NCBI GenBank assembly: GCA_964432945.1 | Contig: CAYSPO010000050.1 | Span: 1 to 7,224 of the forward strand | Source: CAYSPO01 sp964432945 | GTDB lineage: Bacteria; Bacillota; Clostridia; Tissierellales; Peptoniphilaceae | Reading direction: 5' to 3' | Length of the DNA: 7,224 bases | Shown here: positions 1 to 6,159 of the stretch, piece after piece | How the letters are laid out: every line of letters starts with the position of its first letter | Position numbering within the stretch: position 1 is the first letter of the stretch | The notes under the pieces: generated by a model | The model's input: only the letters and a program-made list of their open reading frames with translations | Told to the model about the DNA's origin: nothing | The model's database searches: none | Program-made: the position numbers and the translations under genes

Positions 1-587
1 TAAGAAAATCTATGCAGGTTGAACTTAGAGAACTACAAAAAAGTCTAGGAATAACCTTTGTTTTTGTAACCCATGATCAAGAAGAAGCTCTTGCTATGTC
101 TGATTGGATTTTTGTTATGAATAAAGGGGAGATTGTTCAATCAGGCCCTCCGACTGATATCTATGAAGAACCTATAAATAGATATGTTGCAGAGTTTATA
201 GGAGATTCCAATATCCTTGATGCAAGGATGAAAGGCGATTACCTTGTAGAATTTTGCGGTAAAGAATTCAAATGTACTGACGCTGGTATTCCTGCTGGAG
301 AAGCAGTAGAAGTTGTAATCAGGCCAGAAGATATAAGTACAATAGATAAAAATGAAGCTGATGTAATAATAACAATAGAGACGGTTTTATTTAGAGGAGT
401 TTTCAATGAAATTATAGGTCATGATGAACATGGCTATACCTGGAAAATTCATACAACTAAAAAGTTTAATCCAGATGAAAAAATAGGAATCCTTATAGAA
501 CCTAGTGATATCCATGTAATGAGATTTAATGAGAGTGAAGATGACTTTGATGCAAGAATCGAAAAATACAGTGGAGGTGAAGGTTAA
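1..587 (+). CDS. potA: Spermidine/putrescine ABC transporter ATPase PotA, C-terminal part (5' end outside window)
   Basis: This is the ATPase that powers polyamine import at the cytoplasmic face of the PotBC channel. Only the C-terminal part is present: the reading frame is open from the left edge (codons for RKS precede the first ATG at 12). That ATG aligns with an internal Met of the family, in the helix before the H-loop, so it is not the real start. Numbering from it, the H-loop FVTHDQEEA is visible at residues 18-26 (switch His21), followed by the typical MNKGEIVQSGPP and IYEEP stretches at about 36-55. A C-terminal TOBE-like regulatory domain covers roughly residues 60-191. Walker A, signature and Walker B lie upstream, out of view. 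The stop TAA shares its last A with the ATG of potB (TAATG), a coupled arrangement. Family membership is confident; polyamine specificity rests mainly on the potBCD neighbours. Confidence 0.95.
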   Translation, partial: RKSMQVELRELQKSLGITFVFVTHDQEEALAMSDWIFVMNKGEIVQSGPPTDIYEEPINRYVAEFIGDSNILDARMKGDYLVEFCGKEFKCTDAGIPAGEAVEVVIRPEDISTIDKNEADVIITIETVLFRGVFNEIIGHDEHGYTWKIHTTKKFNPDEKIGILIEPSDIHVMRFNESEDDFDARIEKYSGGEG

Positions 588-1399
588 TGCCTAGAAAATA
601 TAAGAGTCTAGGGGCTGTTTACTATTCGTGGATTGTACTTTTTGTTATTGCACCAATAATTCTATTAATATATCAATCATTTTTGGATATAAATGGTAAT
701 TATACTTTAGCAAACTTTCAAAGCTATTTTGTGTCTAATAATTATATACTTATGACTTTGAACTCGTTTTTTTATGCTTTTTTAATTACCTTAGCCACTA
801 TTTTACTAGGTTATCCCTTTGCTTACCTTTTATCTAAAACTAAGAACAAGGATTTTTGGTTACTGCTAGTTATTCTTCCAACCTGGATAAATATGCTCTT
901 GAAAGCCTATGCATTTATAGGTTTATTGAATAGACATGGCTCAATTGCAGAATTTGCGAGGTTTTTTGGAGTTGCTCCCGAAGGAATTCTATTTACTGAT
1001 ACTGCTTTTATTTTAGTTGCAACTTATATAGAGTTGCCTTTTATGATACTTCCAATTTTTAGAGCTTTAGAATCTATACCTAATGAATATATTGTGGCAA
1101 GTAAAGATTTGGGAGCTAATAAATGGCAAACTTTTAAAAGAGTTATACTACCATTGTCTATGGATGGTGTTGTAGCTGGAGTGCAGGCTGTATATATCCC
1201 GTCTTTATCTTTATTCGTATTAACCAGATTAATTGGAGGAAATAGGATAATAACTTTGGGTACAGCAGTTGAGCAACATTATCTCGTTACTCAGAACTGG
1301 GGTATGGGCTCGATTATCGGTCTTGTATTAATAGCTTTAATGTTTGGAATTATGGCAATAACTGGAAGGATGAAAAGGAGACAAAAAGGTGGAAGATAA
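587..1399 (+). CDS. potB: Spermidine/putrescine ABC transporter permease PotB
   Basis: This is one of the two membrane subunits forming the polyamine channel. It has 270 residues, close to the usual family length. Hydrophobic segments appear at about 13-31, 56-80, 91-115, 138-160, 196-215 and 239-260, consistent with six membrane helices. The cytoplasmic EAA loop that docks on the ATPase is visible at about 167-190 (EYIVASKDLGANKWQTFKRV, then ILPLS), with the conserved G-x-N-x-W pattern. The C-terminus is basic (RMKRRQKGGR), as expected for a cytoplasmic tail. The start ATG overlaps the potA stop by one base and is served by GGAGGTGA at 573-580, inside potA, so translation is probably coupled. 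It pairs with PotC to form a heterodimer. Assignment as PotB rather than PotC rests on gene order and on the sequence resembling PotB around residues 90-160. Confidence 0.95.
   Translation: MPRKYKSLGAVYYSWIVLFVIAPIILLIYQSFLDINGNYTLANFQSYFVSNNYILMTLNSFFYAFLITLATILLGYPFAYLLSKTKNKDFWLLLVILPTWINMLLKAYAFIGLLNRHGSIAEFARFFGVAPEGILFTDTAFILVATYIELPFMILPIFRALESIPNEYIVASKDLGANKWQTFKRVILPLSMDGVVAGVQAVYIPSLSLFVLTRLIGGNRIITLGTAVEQHYLVTQNWGMGSIIGLVLIALMFGIMAITGRMKRRQKGGR
1373..1380 (+). promoter_or_regulatory. Ribosome binding site fixing the GTG start of potC
   Basis: AAAAGGAG lies 8 bases upstream of the GTG at 1389, inside the 3' end of potB. It is the only good Shine-Dalgarno match here. The next in-frame ATG (codon 38) would remove the first membrane helix, so the GTG is preferred. 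Initiation at potC therefore happens while potB is still being translated. Confidence 0.75.
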
Positions 1400-2198
1400 A
1401 AAATTTAAGTTATCTAATTTATATTTGATATTAATTTTTATAGTTTTTTATCTTCCAATAGCATATTTGATTTATTATTCCTTTAATGCTGGTGGAACGA
1501 TGAATTCATTTACCGGTTTTACTTGGGATAATTATCTTCAAGTGTTTTCAGATAAAAGACTTATAGAAATTATGATTAATACAATAATAATTGCTTTACT
1601 ATCAGCTCTTATAGCAACTATTATTGGTGTTGCAGGCTCAATCTTAATTTATTACTTGAAAAATGATGACCTTAAAGAGCAAGTTTTATCATTAAATAAT
1701 ATTTTAATGGTAATGCCAGATGTAATTATTGGTGCATCTTTTCTAATTATGTTTACCTATATATTGCCAGTACCATTTGGATTTTGGTCGGTTTTACTTG
1801 CTCATGTAGCCTTTAATGTACCAATAGTCGTACTTATGGTGCTTCCTAAGTTAAATGCTATTAATAAGAATATGTTTAAGGCTGCAGAAGATTTAGGAGC
1901 AAATGATTGGCAAATATTAAATAGTATTATTATACCCAATATATCAAGTGGAGCTTTGACTGGATTTTTTATGGCTCTTACTTATTCCCTCGATGATTTT
2001 GCAGTAACATTCTTTGTAACAGGAGGGGGCTTCTCAACTCTTACAGTTGAAGTTTACTCTAGGGCTAGGCAAGGAATAACTTTGGAAATAAATGCCTTAT
2101 CTGCAATGATCTTTGCTTTTTCTTTAGTTCTAGTTATTGGTTATTACCTAATACAAAATAGAGAATTAAAGCTAAAAAAGGCAGGTGGAAAAAAATGA
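1389..2198 (+). CDS. potC: Spermidine/putrescine ABC transporter permease PotC
   Basis: This is the second membrane subunit of the polyamine importer, 269 residues, normal for the family. It begins with GTG and overlaps potB by 11 bases. Hydrophobic segments at about 10-30, 61-90, 104-125, 131-152, 186-210 and 236-255 fit six membrane helices. The EAA loop is at about 163-185 (FKAAEDLGANDWQ, then the IIPN turn). The stretch SLDDFAVTFFVTGGG near 200-214 and the EVYSRARQGITLEINALS segment near 221-238 are characteristic of PotC (family pattern DDF..SFF.TG.G then EINALS), separating it from PotB. The C-terminus is short and basic. The stop TGA overlaps the potD start as ATGA, another coupled junction. 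No key position looks disrupted. Confidence 0.95.
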   Translation: MEDKKFKLSNLYLILIFIVFYLPIAYLIYYSFNAGGTMNSFTGFTWDNYLQVFSDKRLIEIMINTIIIALLSALIATIIGVAGSILIYYLKNDDLKEQVLSLNNILMVMPDVIIGASFLIMFTYILPVPFGFWSVLLAHVAFNVPIVVLMVLPKLNAINKNMFKAAEDLGANDWQILNSIIIPNISSGALTGFFMALTYSLDDFAVTFFVTGGGFSTLTVEVYSRARQGITLEINALSAMIFAFSLVLVIGYYLIQNRELKLKKAGGKK

Positions 2199-3292
2199 AT
2201 AAACTTTATAAATTTTTTCTAGGAATTTTAGCTGTAGTTATAGTGCTTTTTTCCTTTAAGTCTAGCTTAAATAAGGAACTTAAAGGAAAAGATAATAATA
2301 CTATTTATTTTTATAACTGGGGAGATTATATAGATCCAGAGATTTTATCAGAGTTTGAAAAAGAAACAGGATACACAGTTATATATGAAACCTTTGATTC
2401 CAATGAAGCTATGATAACTAAAGTACAGCAGGCATCGACTGCCTATGACTTAGTTATTCCATCTGATTACACAATTCAGATGATGGTAGAAAAAGATTTG
2501 CTTCTACCTTTAGATTATTCCAAAATCAAAGGAATGGAAAATATAGATAGTCATTTCTTAAATCAAGGTTTTGATCCTAATAATAAATATTCAATTCCTT
2601 ACTTTTGGGGCAGTGTAGGTATACTTTATAATACAAAGCAATATAGTGAAGAAGAGATGTCTTCTTGGAAAAATCTTTGGGATAAAAAATATGAAAATGA
2701 GATTTTGATATATGATGGAGCAAGAGAAATAATAGGACTAGGTTTACAAGCTAACGGATATTCTTTAAATACAACAGATACAAAAATCCTTAATGATGTA
2801 ACAGAGGACTTAAAAGGTTTTATGTCTAATGTTAAAGCTATACTAGGAGATGAAATTAATCTTTATATGGTTCAAGAAGAAGCCCCTATTGGAATAACTT
2901 TTTCTGGGGTAGCAGTTTCTGCTATAAATGAAAATGAAAGTTTAAACTATGTTATTCCAAAGGAAGGATCTAATATTTGGTTTGATAATATAGTTATACC
3001 TAAAACTTCTCAAAATAAAGAAGGAGCTTATGCTTTAATAAACTATTTACTAAGACCAGATGTAGCTGCAAAGAATGCTGACTATGTTTGGTACTCTACA
3101 CCTAATAAAGAGGCAATGAAACTTATAGATCCAGAAGCTTTAGAAGATCCAACTCTTTATCCAGGAGATGAGATAATAGAAAGATTAGAACCTTACGAAT
3201 ATTTAGGTCAAGAAATGACAATTATTTATAATGATTTATTTTTAGAACTAAAAATTTCGCCTCAATCAGGCAAAGAAAAAAGTGGCCATTAA
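2195..3292 (+). CDS. potD: Spermidine/putrescine-binding protein PotD
   Basis: This is the extracytoplasmic receptor that captures spermidine/putrescine and delivers it to PotBC. It has 365 residues. The N-terminus (K3, K6, then hydrophobic 8-20) is a signal or anchor segment, but the whole protein contains no cysteine, so there is no lipobox; it is probably held by an uncleaved N-terminal helix or released after type I cleavage. Binding-pocket positions of the E. coli protein appear conserved: Trp42 and Tyr45 (YNWGDYIDP), Glu178 (DGAREI), Trp262 and Asp264 (IWFDNIVIPK), and Tyr300 (YSTPN). The E. coli pocket aspartate before Ala-Arg-Glu aligns with Gly175, although Asp174 is adjacent. ATG at 2195 overlaps the potC stop by 4 bases, with AGGTGG at 2183-2188. 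The last four codons (KSGH) and the stop lie in the transcription terminator, giving a tail of roughly ten residues beyond the conserved DLFLELK. Confidence 0.95.
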   Translation: MNKLYKFFLGILAVVIVLFSFKSSLNKELKGKDNNTIYFYNWGDYIDPEILSEFEKETGYTVIYETFDSNEAMITKVQQASTAYDLVIPSDYTIQMMVEKDLLLPLDYSKIKGMENIDSHFLNQGFDPNNKYSIPYFWGSVGILYNTKQYSEEEMSSWKNLWDKKYENEILIYDGAREIIGLGLQANGYSLNTTDTKILNDVTEDLKGFMSNVKAILGDEINLYMVQEEAPIGITFSGVAVSAINENESLNYVIPKEGSNIWFDNIVIPKTSQNKEGAYALINYLLRPDVAAKNADYVWYSTPNKEAMKLIDPEALEDPTLYPGDEIIERLEPYEYLGQEMTIIYNDLFLELKISPQSGKEKSGH

Positions 3293-3305
3293 GCCACTTT
3301 TTTTT
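3276..3305 (+). terminator. Rho-independent terminator of the pot operon, overlapping the end of potD
   Basis: Arms AGTGGC (3281-3286) and GCCACT (3293-3298) enclose a 6-base loop (3287-3292). They are flanked by an A-tract (3276-3280) and a T-tract (3299-3305) that extend the stem. The TAA stop of potD (3290-3292) sits in the loop. It reads as a strong terminator on the + strand and, because of the A-tract, could also work on the - strand. Confidence 0.9.
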
Positions 3306-3315
3306 ATTTAAGGAT

Positions 3316-3339
3316 AAAAAATTCCTCTTTACTTAGGAA
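3316..3339 (-). terminator. Possible terminator for the tRNA-Arg transcript
   Basis: Read on the - strand, TTCCT and AGGAA (3335-3339 and 3322-3326) form a 5-bp stem with an 8-base loop, followed directly by six Ts (A-tract 3316-3321 on the + strand). It faces the pot terminator and could end transcription coming from tRNA-Arg. The stem is short, so confidence is moderate. Confidence 0.4.
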
Positions 3340-3394
3340 AAATTATATAATTCAAAAATATTAAAACATAGATGTTGTAAGAGAAAAAAATTTA

Positions 3395-3447
3395 TGACTA
3401 TAAGTTATGGTCAATTATTTTATATAATATTGTAGAATATTTTACAA
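3395..3447 (+). promoter_or_regulatory. Two near-perfect palindromes flanking a TATAAT box in the potD/tRNA-Arg spacer
   Basis: TGACTATAA (3395-3403) and TTATGGTCA (3405-3413) form a 9-bp inverted repeat with one mismatch around a single base. A perfect TATAAT lies at 3423-3428. Immediately after it, TTGTAGAATATTTTACAA (3430-3447) is an 18-bp palindrome with one mismatched pair. No clear -35 box is present at 16-18 bases. It could be a regulated + strand promoter, but no gene is visible downstream before the tRNA (antisense) and the gap. The rest of the 3306-3480 spacer is AT-rich and shows no gene. Confidence 0.25.
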
Positions 3448-3480
3448 CTATATGAATTAATATTTATATAATTTTAATCT

Positions 3481-3499
3481 TTAAAAATGTTGAAACATT
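3481..3499 (-). terminator. Weak hairpin just downstream of tRNA-Arg
   Basis: On the - strand, AATGT and ACATT (3495-3499 and 3486-3490) form a 5-bp stem with a 4-base loop, followed by three Ts and then an AT-rich run. It lies 6 bases past the tRNA CCA end. This is a candidate terminator, but AT-only stems of this kind are common by chance in such a spacer. Confidence 0.3.
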
Positions 3500-3504
3500 C
3501 AAAT

Positions 3505-3580
3505 TGGTGCACCAAGAGGGAATCGAACCCCCAACACTCGGTTCCGAAGACCGATGCTCTATCCATTGAGCTACTGGTGC
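3505..3580 (-). tRNA. tRNA-Arg, anticodon UCG
   Basis: On the - strand a complete 76-base cloverleaf including encoded CCA (3505-3507) can be folded. The acceptor arms are GCACCAG and UUGGUGC, with discriminator A73 at 3508. The D-arm is GCUC/GAGC with loop AAUGGAUA. The anticodon stem is UCGGU/ACCGA around loop CUUCGGA, the variable loop is 5 bases, and the T-arm is GGGGG/CCCUC with loop UUCGAUU. The anticodon is UCG, reading CGA and possibly other CGN codons. A20 in the D-loop and A73 agree with known arginine identity elements. Base 1 is the last known base before the assembly gap, so its promoter and any upstream tRNA neighbours are hidden. Confidence 0.95.
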
Positions 3581-3680
3581 NNNNNNNNNNNNNNNNNNNN
3601 NNNNNNNNNNNNNNNNNNNNNNNNNNNNNNNNNNNNNNNNNNNNNNNNNNNNNNNNNNNNNNNNNNNNNNNNNNNNNNNN
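3581..3680. other. Assembly gap (100 N)
   Basis: Exactly 100 unknown bases. A run of exactly 100 is the usual convention for a scaffold gap of unknown size, so the true distance is not known. It hides the region upstream of tRNA-Arg and the N-terminus (expected signal peptide and start) of the wall hydrolase on the right. Any reading frame drawn across it is not reliable. Confidence 0.97.
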
Positions 3681-5106
3681 AGATTGGGCAAGATCTAAAG
3701 GTGCTCATGAAGAATTTATTAGACAAGCACAAACATTTTATGATGTTTCTGTAAGATATGGAATAGACCCTGCTGTTACATATGCTCAATCTGCAAAAGA
3801 AACTAATTACTTTAAGTTTACAGGTGTTTTAACTATTGATTATAAAAATCCATGTGGAATGAAGACTTCATCAGGTGGGGGAGATTATGACAAAACAGCC
3901 CATCAAAAGTTTTCTAATTGGGAAGAAGGAATCACAGCTCAAGTTCATCATCTAGCTTTATATGCTGGACATAAAGATTTTCCAAAAGCAGATTCACCAG
4001 ATCCAAGGCATTTTCCTTTTATCTATAACACTGTTTCTTGTGTTGAAGAATTAGGCGGGAAATGGGCACCAAGCAAAACTTATGGAAGTGAAATTGTAAA
4101 TATGATGAGGGCTTTTGCCGATGTAAATAGTACATACGACCTAACAGGAGAGCCAGATGAGCCTGTTAAAGAGCCAGAAGATAATACGCCTCCTACAAGT
4201 AATGTTGATGATCCAGAAGATTTAAGACCTCTCCAAAGAGTATTTGGTGAAAATAGAAATCTAACATCAATTCAAATATCGAAAAAAGTTGATAATAATT
4301 CAATTAAAAAAGTTATACTAGCTCCTCAAGGAGACTTCCCTAATGCTTTACTTGCTTCTAGTATAACTAGAGAAGAAAATGGGTACTCACCTATTATTCT
4401 TGTGGGAAGAGAAGCTAATGATGAAACTATTGCAGCGATAGATAGGATAAATCCAGAAGAAGTTTGTATAGTAGCTAGCGATGCAGAAATTTCTTATAAT
4501 TTTGGGACACTTTTAAAATCTAAAGGTTATACAATAACAAGATATAGTGGTAGAAATAGATTTGAAACAGCAAATAAAATTGCAGATCTAAATGGTGGAA
4601 ATCAATATATACTTGTAAATTCATCTAGTTATGCAGATGCAATTTCAATTTCATCTTATGCAGCTAGACAAGGAATTTCTATACTCTTTACTGATGGAAA
4701 GACTTTAGACCTTGCAACTAATAAAAAGATTATGAGTGCTTCCTCTGTAATGATTATAGGTGGGACAAACTCTGTTTCTAGCCAGTTAGAAAATGAAATT
4801 GCAAAGAGAACTAGCGTTAGAAGAATTGAAGGGAAAAATAGATATGAAACTTCAGTTAATATAGCTAAAGAATTATTTCCAGAGTCAAATACTTTAGTTG
4901 TTGCAAATGGGGAAGATTTTCCAGACTCTTTAGCTGGAGCTCCATTAGCAGCTTTTAGAAATGCACCTATTATTCTATCTAGCCCAACAACTTTAACACA
5001 AGAACTATCTGATTACCTTAACAATAACATTAGTTATGTAGTTGTATTAGGTGGAAGTAGCTCAGTAAGCCAAGATGTATACAAAAATATAATGAATAGA
5101 CTATAA
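3681..5106 (+). CDS. Cell-wall N-acetylglucosaminidase (GH73-like) with three CWB2 repeats, N-terminus missing in the gap
   Basis: This is a secreted wall hydrolase, expected to cut the glycan strands of peptidoglycan and to stay non-covalently bound to the wall. In frame from 3682, 474 residues are visible. Residues about 8-145 form a glucosaminidase domain of the GH73/FlgJ-AcmA type: FIRQAQTFYDVSVRYGIDP, then AQSAKET with the likely catalytic Glu40, NPCGMKT at 56-62, and the FSNWEEGITAQVHHLALYAG block at 77-96. Residues 152-184 are a proline- and acid-rich linker. Three CWB2 (PF04122-type) repeats follow, opening with VFGENR (187-192), YSGRNRFET (288-296) and IEGKNRYET (382-390). Repeat cores PIILV (237-241), SILFT (333-337) and PIILS (429-433) match the family's ILL-type motif; the middle one lacks the proline. 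In C. difficile, three such repeats anchor Cwp proteins to wall polymer. Signal peptide and start are in the gap. Confidence 0.9.
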
Positions 5107-5140
5107 AAAAACCTTAGGAGTAAGCTCCTAAGGTTTTTTA
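5105..5140. terminator. Bidirectional terminator between the wall hydrolase and rubrerythrin genes
   Basis: CCTTAGGAG (5112-5120) and CTCCTAAGG (5125-5133) form a perfect 9-bp stem with a 4-base loop. A run of As (5105-5111) on one side and Ts (5134-5139) on the other gives a U-tract in both directions. It starts inside the stop codon of the hydrolase gene and ends 3 bases before the rubrerythrin stop, so it serves both convergent genes. Confidence 0.92.
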
Positions 5141-5142
5141 TT

Positions 5143-5730
5143 TTAATAATTTTCGCAATACAATTCGAAGTAGTCTTTATCATGAGCACAAGCTGGACAT
5201 TTTCCTGGTGCTTCTTTACCAGTGTGAATATATCCGCAGTTAGTACATCTCCATTGAACTTCAGTATCTCTTTCGAATACTTGTCCTTTTTCTATATTTT
5301 CAATAAGTTTTTTATATCTTGATTCATGATATTCTTCAGCTTCAGCGATTTCTCTGAAAACATAAGCAATAGCTTTAAAACCTTCTTTTTCAGCTACATC
5401 AGCAAAGCTTGGGTATAGCTCAGAAGATTCATGATGTTCACCTTGAGCTGCAGCCTTTAAGTTTTCTAAAGTTCCGCATTCTACAAGATTTACTGGGAAA
5501 GCTTGAGTTATTTCAATTTCTTCACCTTCAAGATCATCTCTTAAGAATTTATAAAATCTTTTAGCATGTTCTTTTTCATGATTAGCTGTTTCTTCAAAGA
5601 TTTTTGAAATTTGAACATAACCTTCTTTTTTAGCTTCTTTTGCATAATAATCATATTTCATTCTTGCTTGACATTCGCCTGCGAATGCATGCATTAAATT
5701 TTTAGCTGTTTCTGTACCTTTTAAATTCAT
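5143..5730 (-). CDS. rbr: Rubrerythrin
   Basis: A cytoplasmic non-haem iron protein that reduces hydrogen peroxide to water in anaerobes, taking electrons through its rubredoxin centre. It has 195 residues, normal for the classical form. The four-helix diiron domain (about 1-145) shows the ligand patterns: Glu19 (AGEC), E52-x-x-H55 (HEKEH), E98-x-x-E101 (GEHHE) and E132-x-x-H135 (AEEYH), with Glu127 nearby. The C-terminal rubredoxin domain has CTNC (Cys162, Cys165) and CPAC (Cys178, Cys181), all four iron ligands. Nothing looks truncated. The ATG at 5728-5730 has a strong AAAGGAGG (5736-5743) 5 bases upstream. It is a single-gene unit: own promoter, own terminator shared with the convergent hydrolase. 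A palindrome at the transcription start suggests repression, plausibly redox or metal linked, but the regulator is not identified. Confidence 0.97.
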   Translation of the reverse strand: MNLKGTETAKNLMHAFAGECQARMKYDYYAKEAKKEGYVQISKIFEETANHEKEHAKRFYKFLRDDLEGEEIEITQAFPVNLVECGTLENLKAAAQGEHHESSELYPSFADVAEKEGFKAIAYVFREIAEAEEYHESRYKKLIENIEKGQVFERDTEVQWRCTNCGYIHTGKEAPGKCPACAHDKDYFELYCENY

Positions 5731-5750
5731 CTTTTCCTCCTTTAAAATGT

Positions 5751-5770
5751 ATGTAATATTTATATTACAT
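5751..5770 (-). promoter_or_regulatory. Perfect palindrome (candidate operator) in the rubrerythrin leader
   Basis: ATGTAATAT (5751-5759) and ATATTACAT (5762-5770) are perfect 9-bp inverted repeats with a 2-base centre. The site lies 4 bases downstream of the proposed -10 box and covers the expected transcription start, 8 bases before the Shine-Dalgarno. This is a classical repressor position. It is somewhat like the AT-rich dyads of Fur/PerR proteins, but it is not a clear match to the B. subtilis PerR box. Confidence 0.55.
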
Positions 5771-5774
5771 ATTT

Positions 5775-5802
5775 ATGATACCATAAATTGCCAAATAATA
5801 AA
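5775..5802 (-). promoter_or_regulatory. Rubrerythrin promoter with extended -10
   Basis: On the - strand the -10 is TATCAT (5775-5780), 5 of 6 to consensus, preceded by TGG, giving an extended -10 (TGn). A weak -35, TTTATT (5797-5802), stands 16 bases upstream; an extended -10 can tolerate this. The predicted start is near 5768, giving a leader of about 38 bases. Confidence 0.55.
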
Positions 5803-5856
5803 TATTATTGGTAAAAGTTAATCAATAAACATTATCAATAGTAATCTTTTACAAAT

Positions 5857-5882
5857 AAAAAAACCAGCTTAAATAGTTGGCT
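5857..5882 (-). terminator. Terminator of the tRNA-Ser/SRP RNA operon
   Basis: On the - strand, AGCCAACT pairs with AGCTGGTT through a stem with one A-C mismatch (5864-5870 against 5875-5880 plus flanking bases) and is followed by seven Us (5857-5863). It begins about 10 bases past the closing helix of the SRP RNA. Confidence 0.75.
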
Positions 5883-5891
5883 TATATATGT

Positions 5892-6159
5892 ACCGTACAT
5901 CCGGACTCGCCATTGAAAGACTTTGCGGTACCCTAAGAGTTAGCTCGTGGCAGGCACCCTCGCAACACATAAAAATGACTACTTATCGCTGCTTCCTCCC
6001 GGACCTGACGAGGTTCATAGGTTTTCATTGTGCAAGACCCACCAGTCAACACCACTTTTTAGGGGCAGACCAATTCCTTCCAATGTCTACTCCGGACATC
6101 AACCCTGCTGTAGCGGATTGCAGGTTACAGGGCACCGCTAGTTCCCCATCTAGTACGGA
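5892..6159 (-). ncRNA. ffs: Signal recognition particle RNA (large, Bacillus-type, with Alu domain)
   Basis: The RNA scaffold of the signal recognition particle, which with Ffh targets nascent membrane and secreted proteins to the translocon. The - strand holds the near-invariant S-domain hairpin (CAGGUCC, GGGA tetraloop, GGAAGCAGC; about 5988-6007), the Ffh binding site. The 5' part shows the Alu-domain signature GGUGCCCUGUAACC and CUGCAAUCCGCU as in B. subtilis scRNA, and GUGGUGUUGAC further on. The ends close on each other: CCGUAC (6158-6153) pairs with GUACGG (5898-5893). About 268 bases, against about 271 in B. subtilis. The exact ends are estimated from this closing helix. It begins one base after the CCA end of tRNA-Ser and ends just before a terminator, so it is co-transcribed with the tRNA. 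Short open frames across it are not genes. Confidence 0.95.

Noticed and set aside
12..14. ATG at 12 as the true start of an ATPase fragment
   Set aside because: The frame is open to the left edge, and the preceding residues continue the normal ABC ATPase sequence, so the gene simply begins outside the window.
3464..3789. Open frames crossing the N run on both strands, including an apparent N-terminus for the wall hydrolase beginning at 3487
   Set aside because: They read through unknown bases and the antisense of tRNA-Arg. The hydrolase is real only from 3682 rightward.
5791..5811. Imperfect dyad CCAAATAATA...TATTATTGG near the rubrerythrin -35
   Set aside because: It needs a bulge to align, and it is weaker than the perfect palindrome at 5751-5770.
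5811..5852. GTAAAAG/CTTTTAC inverted repeat and two ATCAATA direct repeats (5821-5827, 5834-5840) upstream of the rubrerythrin promoter
   Set aside because: Arms are only 7 bases with a long loop in very AT-rich DNA, and the direct repeats are short; chance is a sufficient explanation without comparative data.
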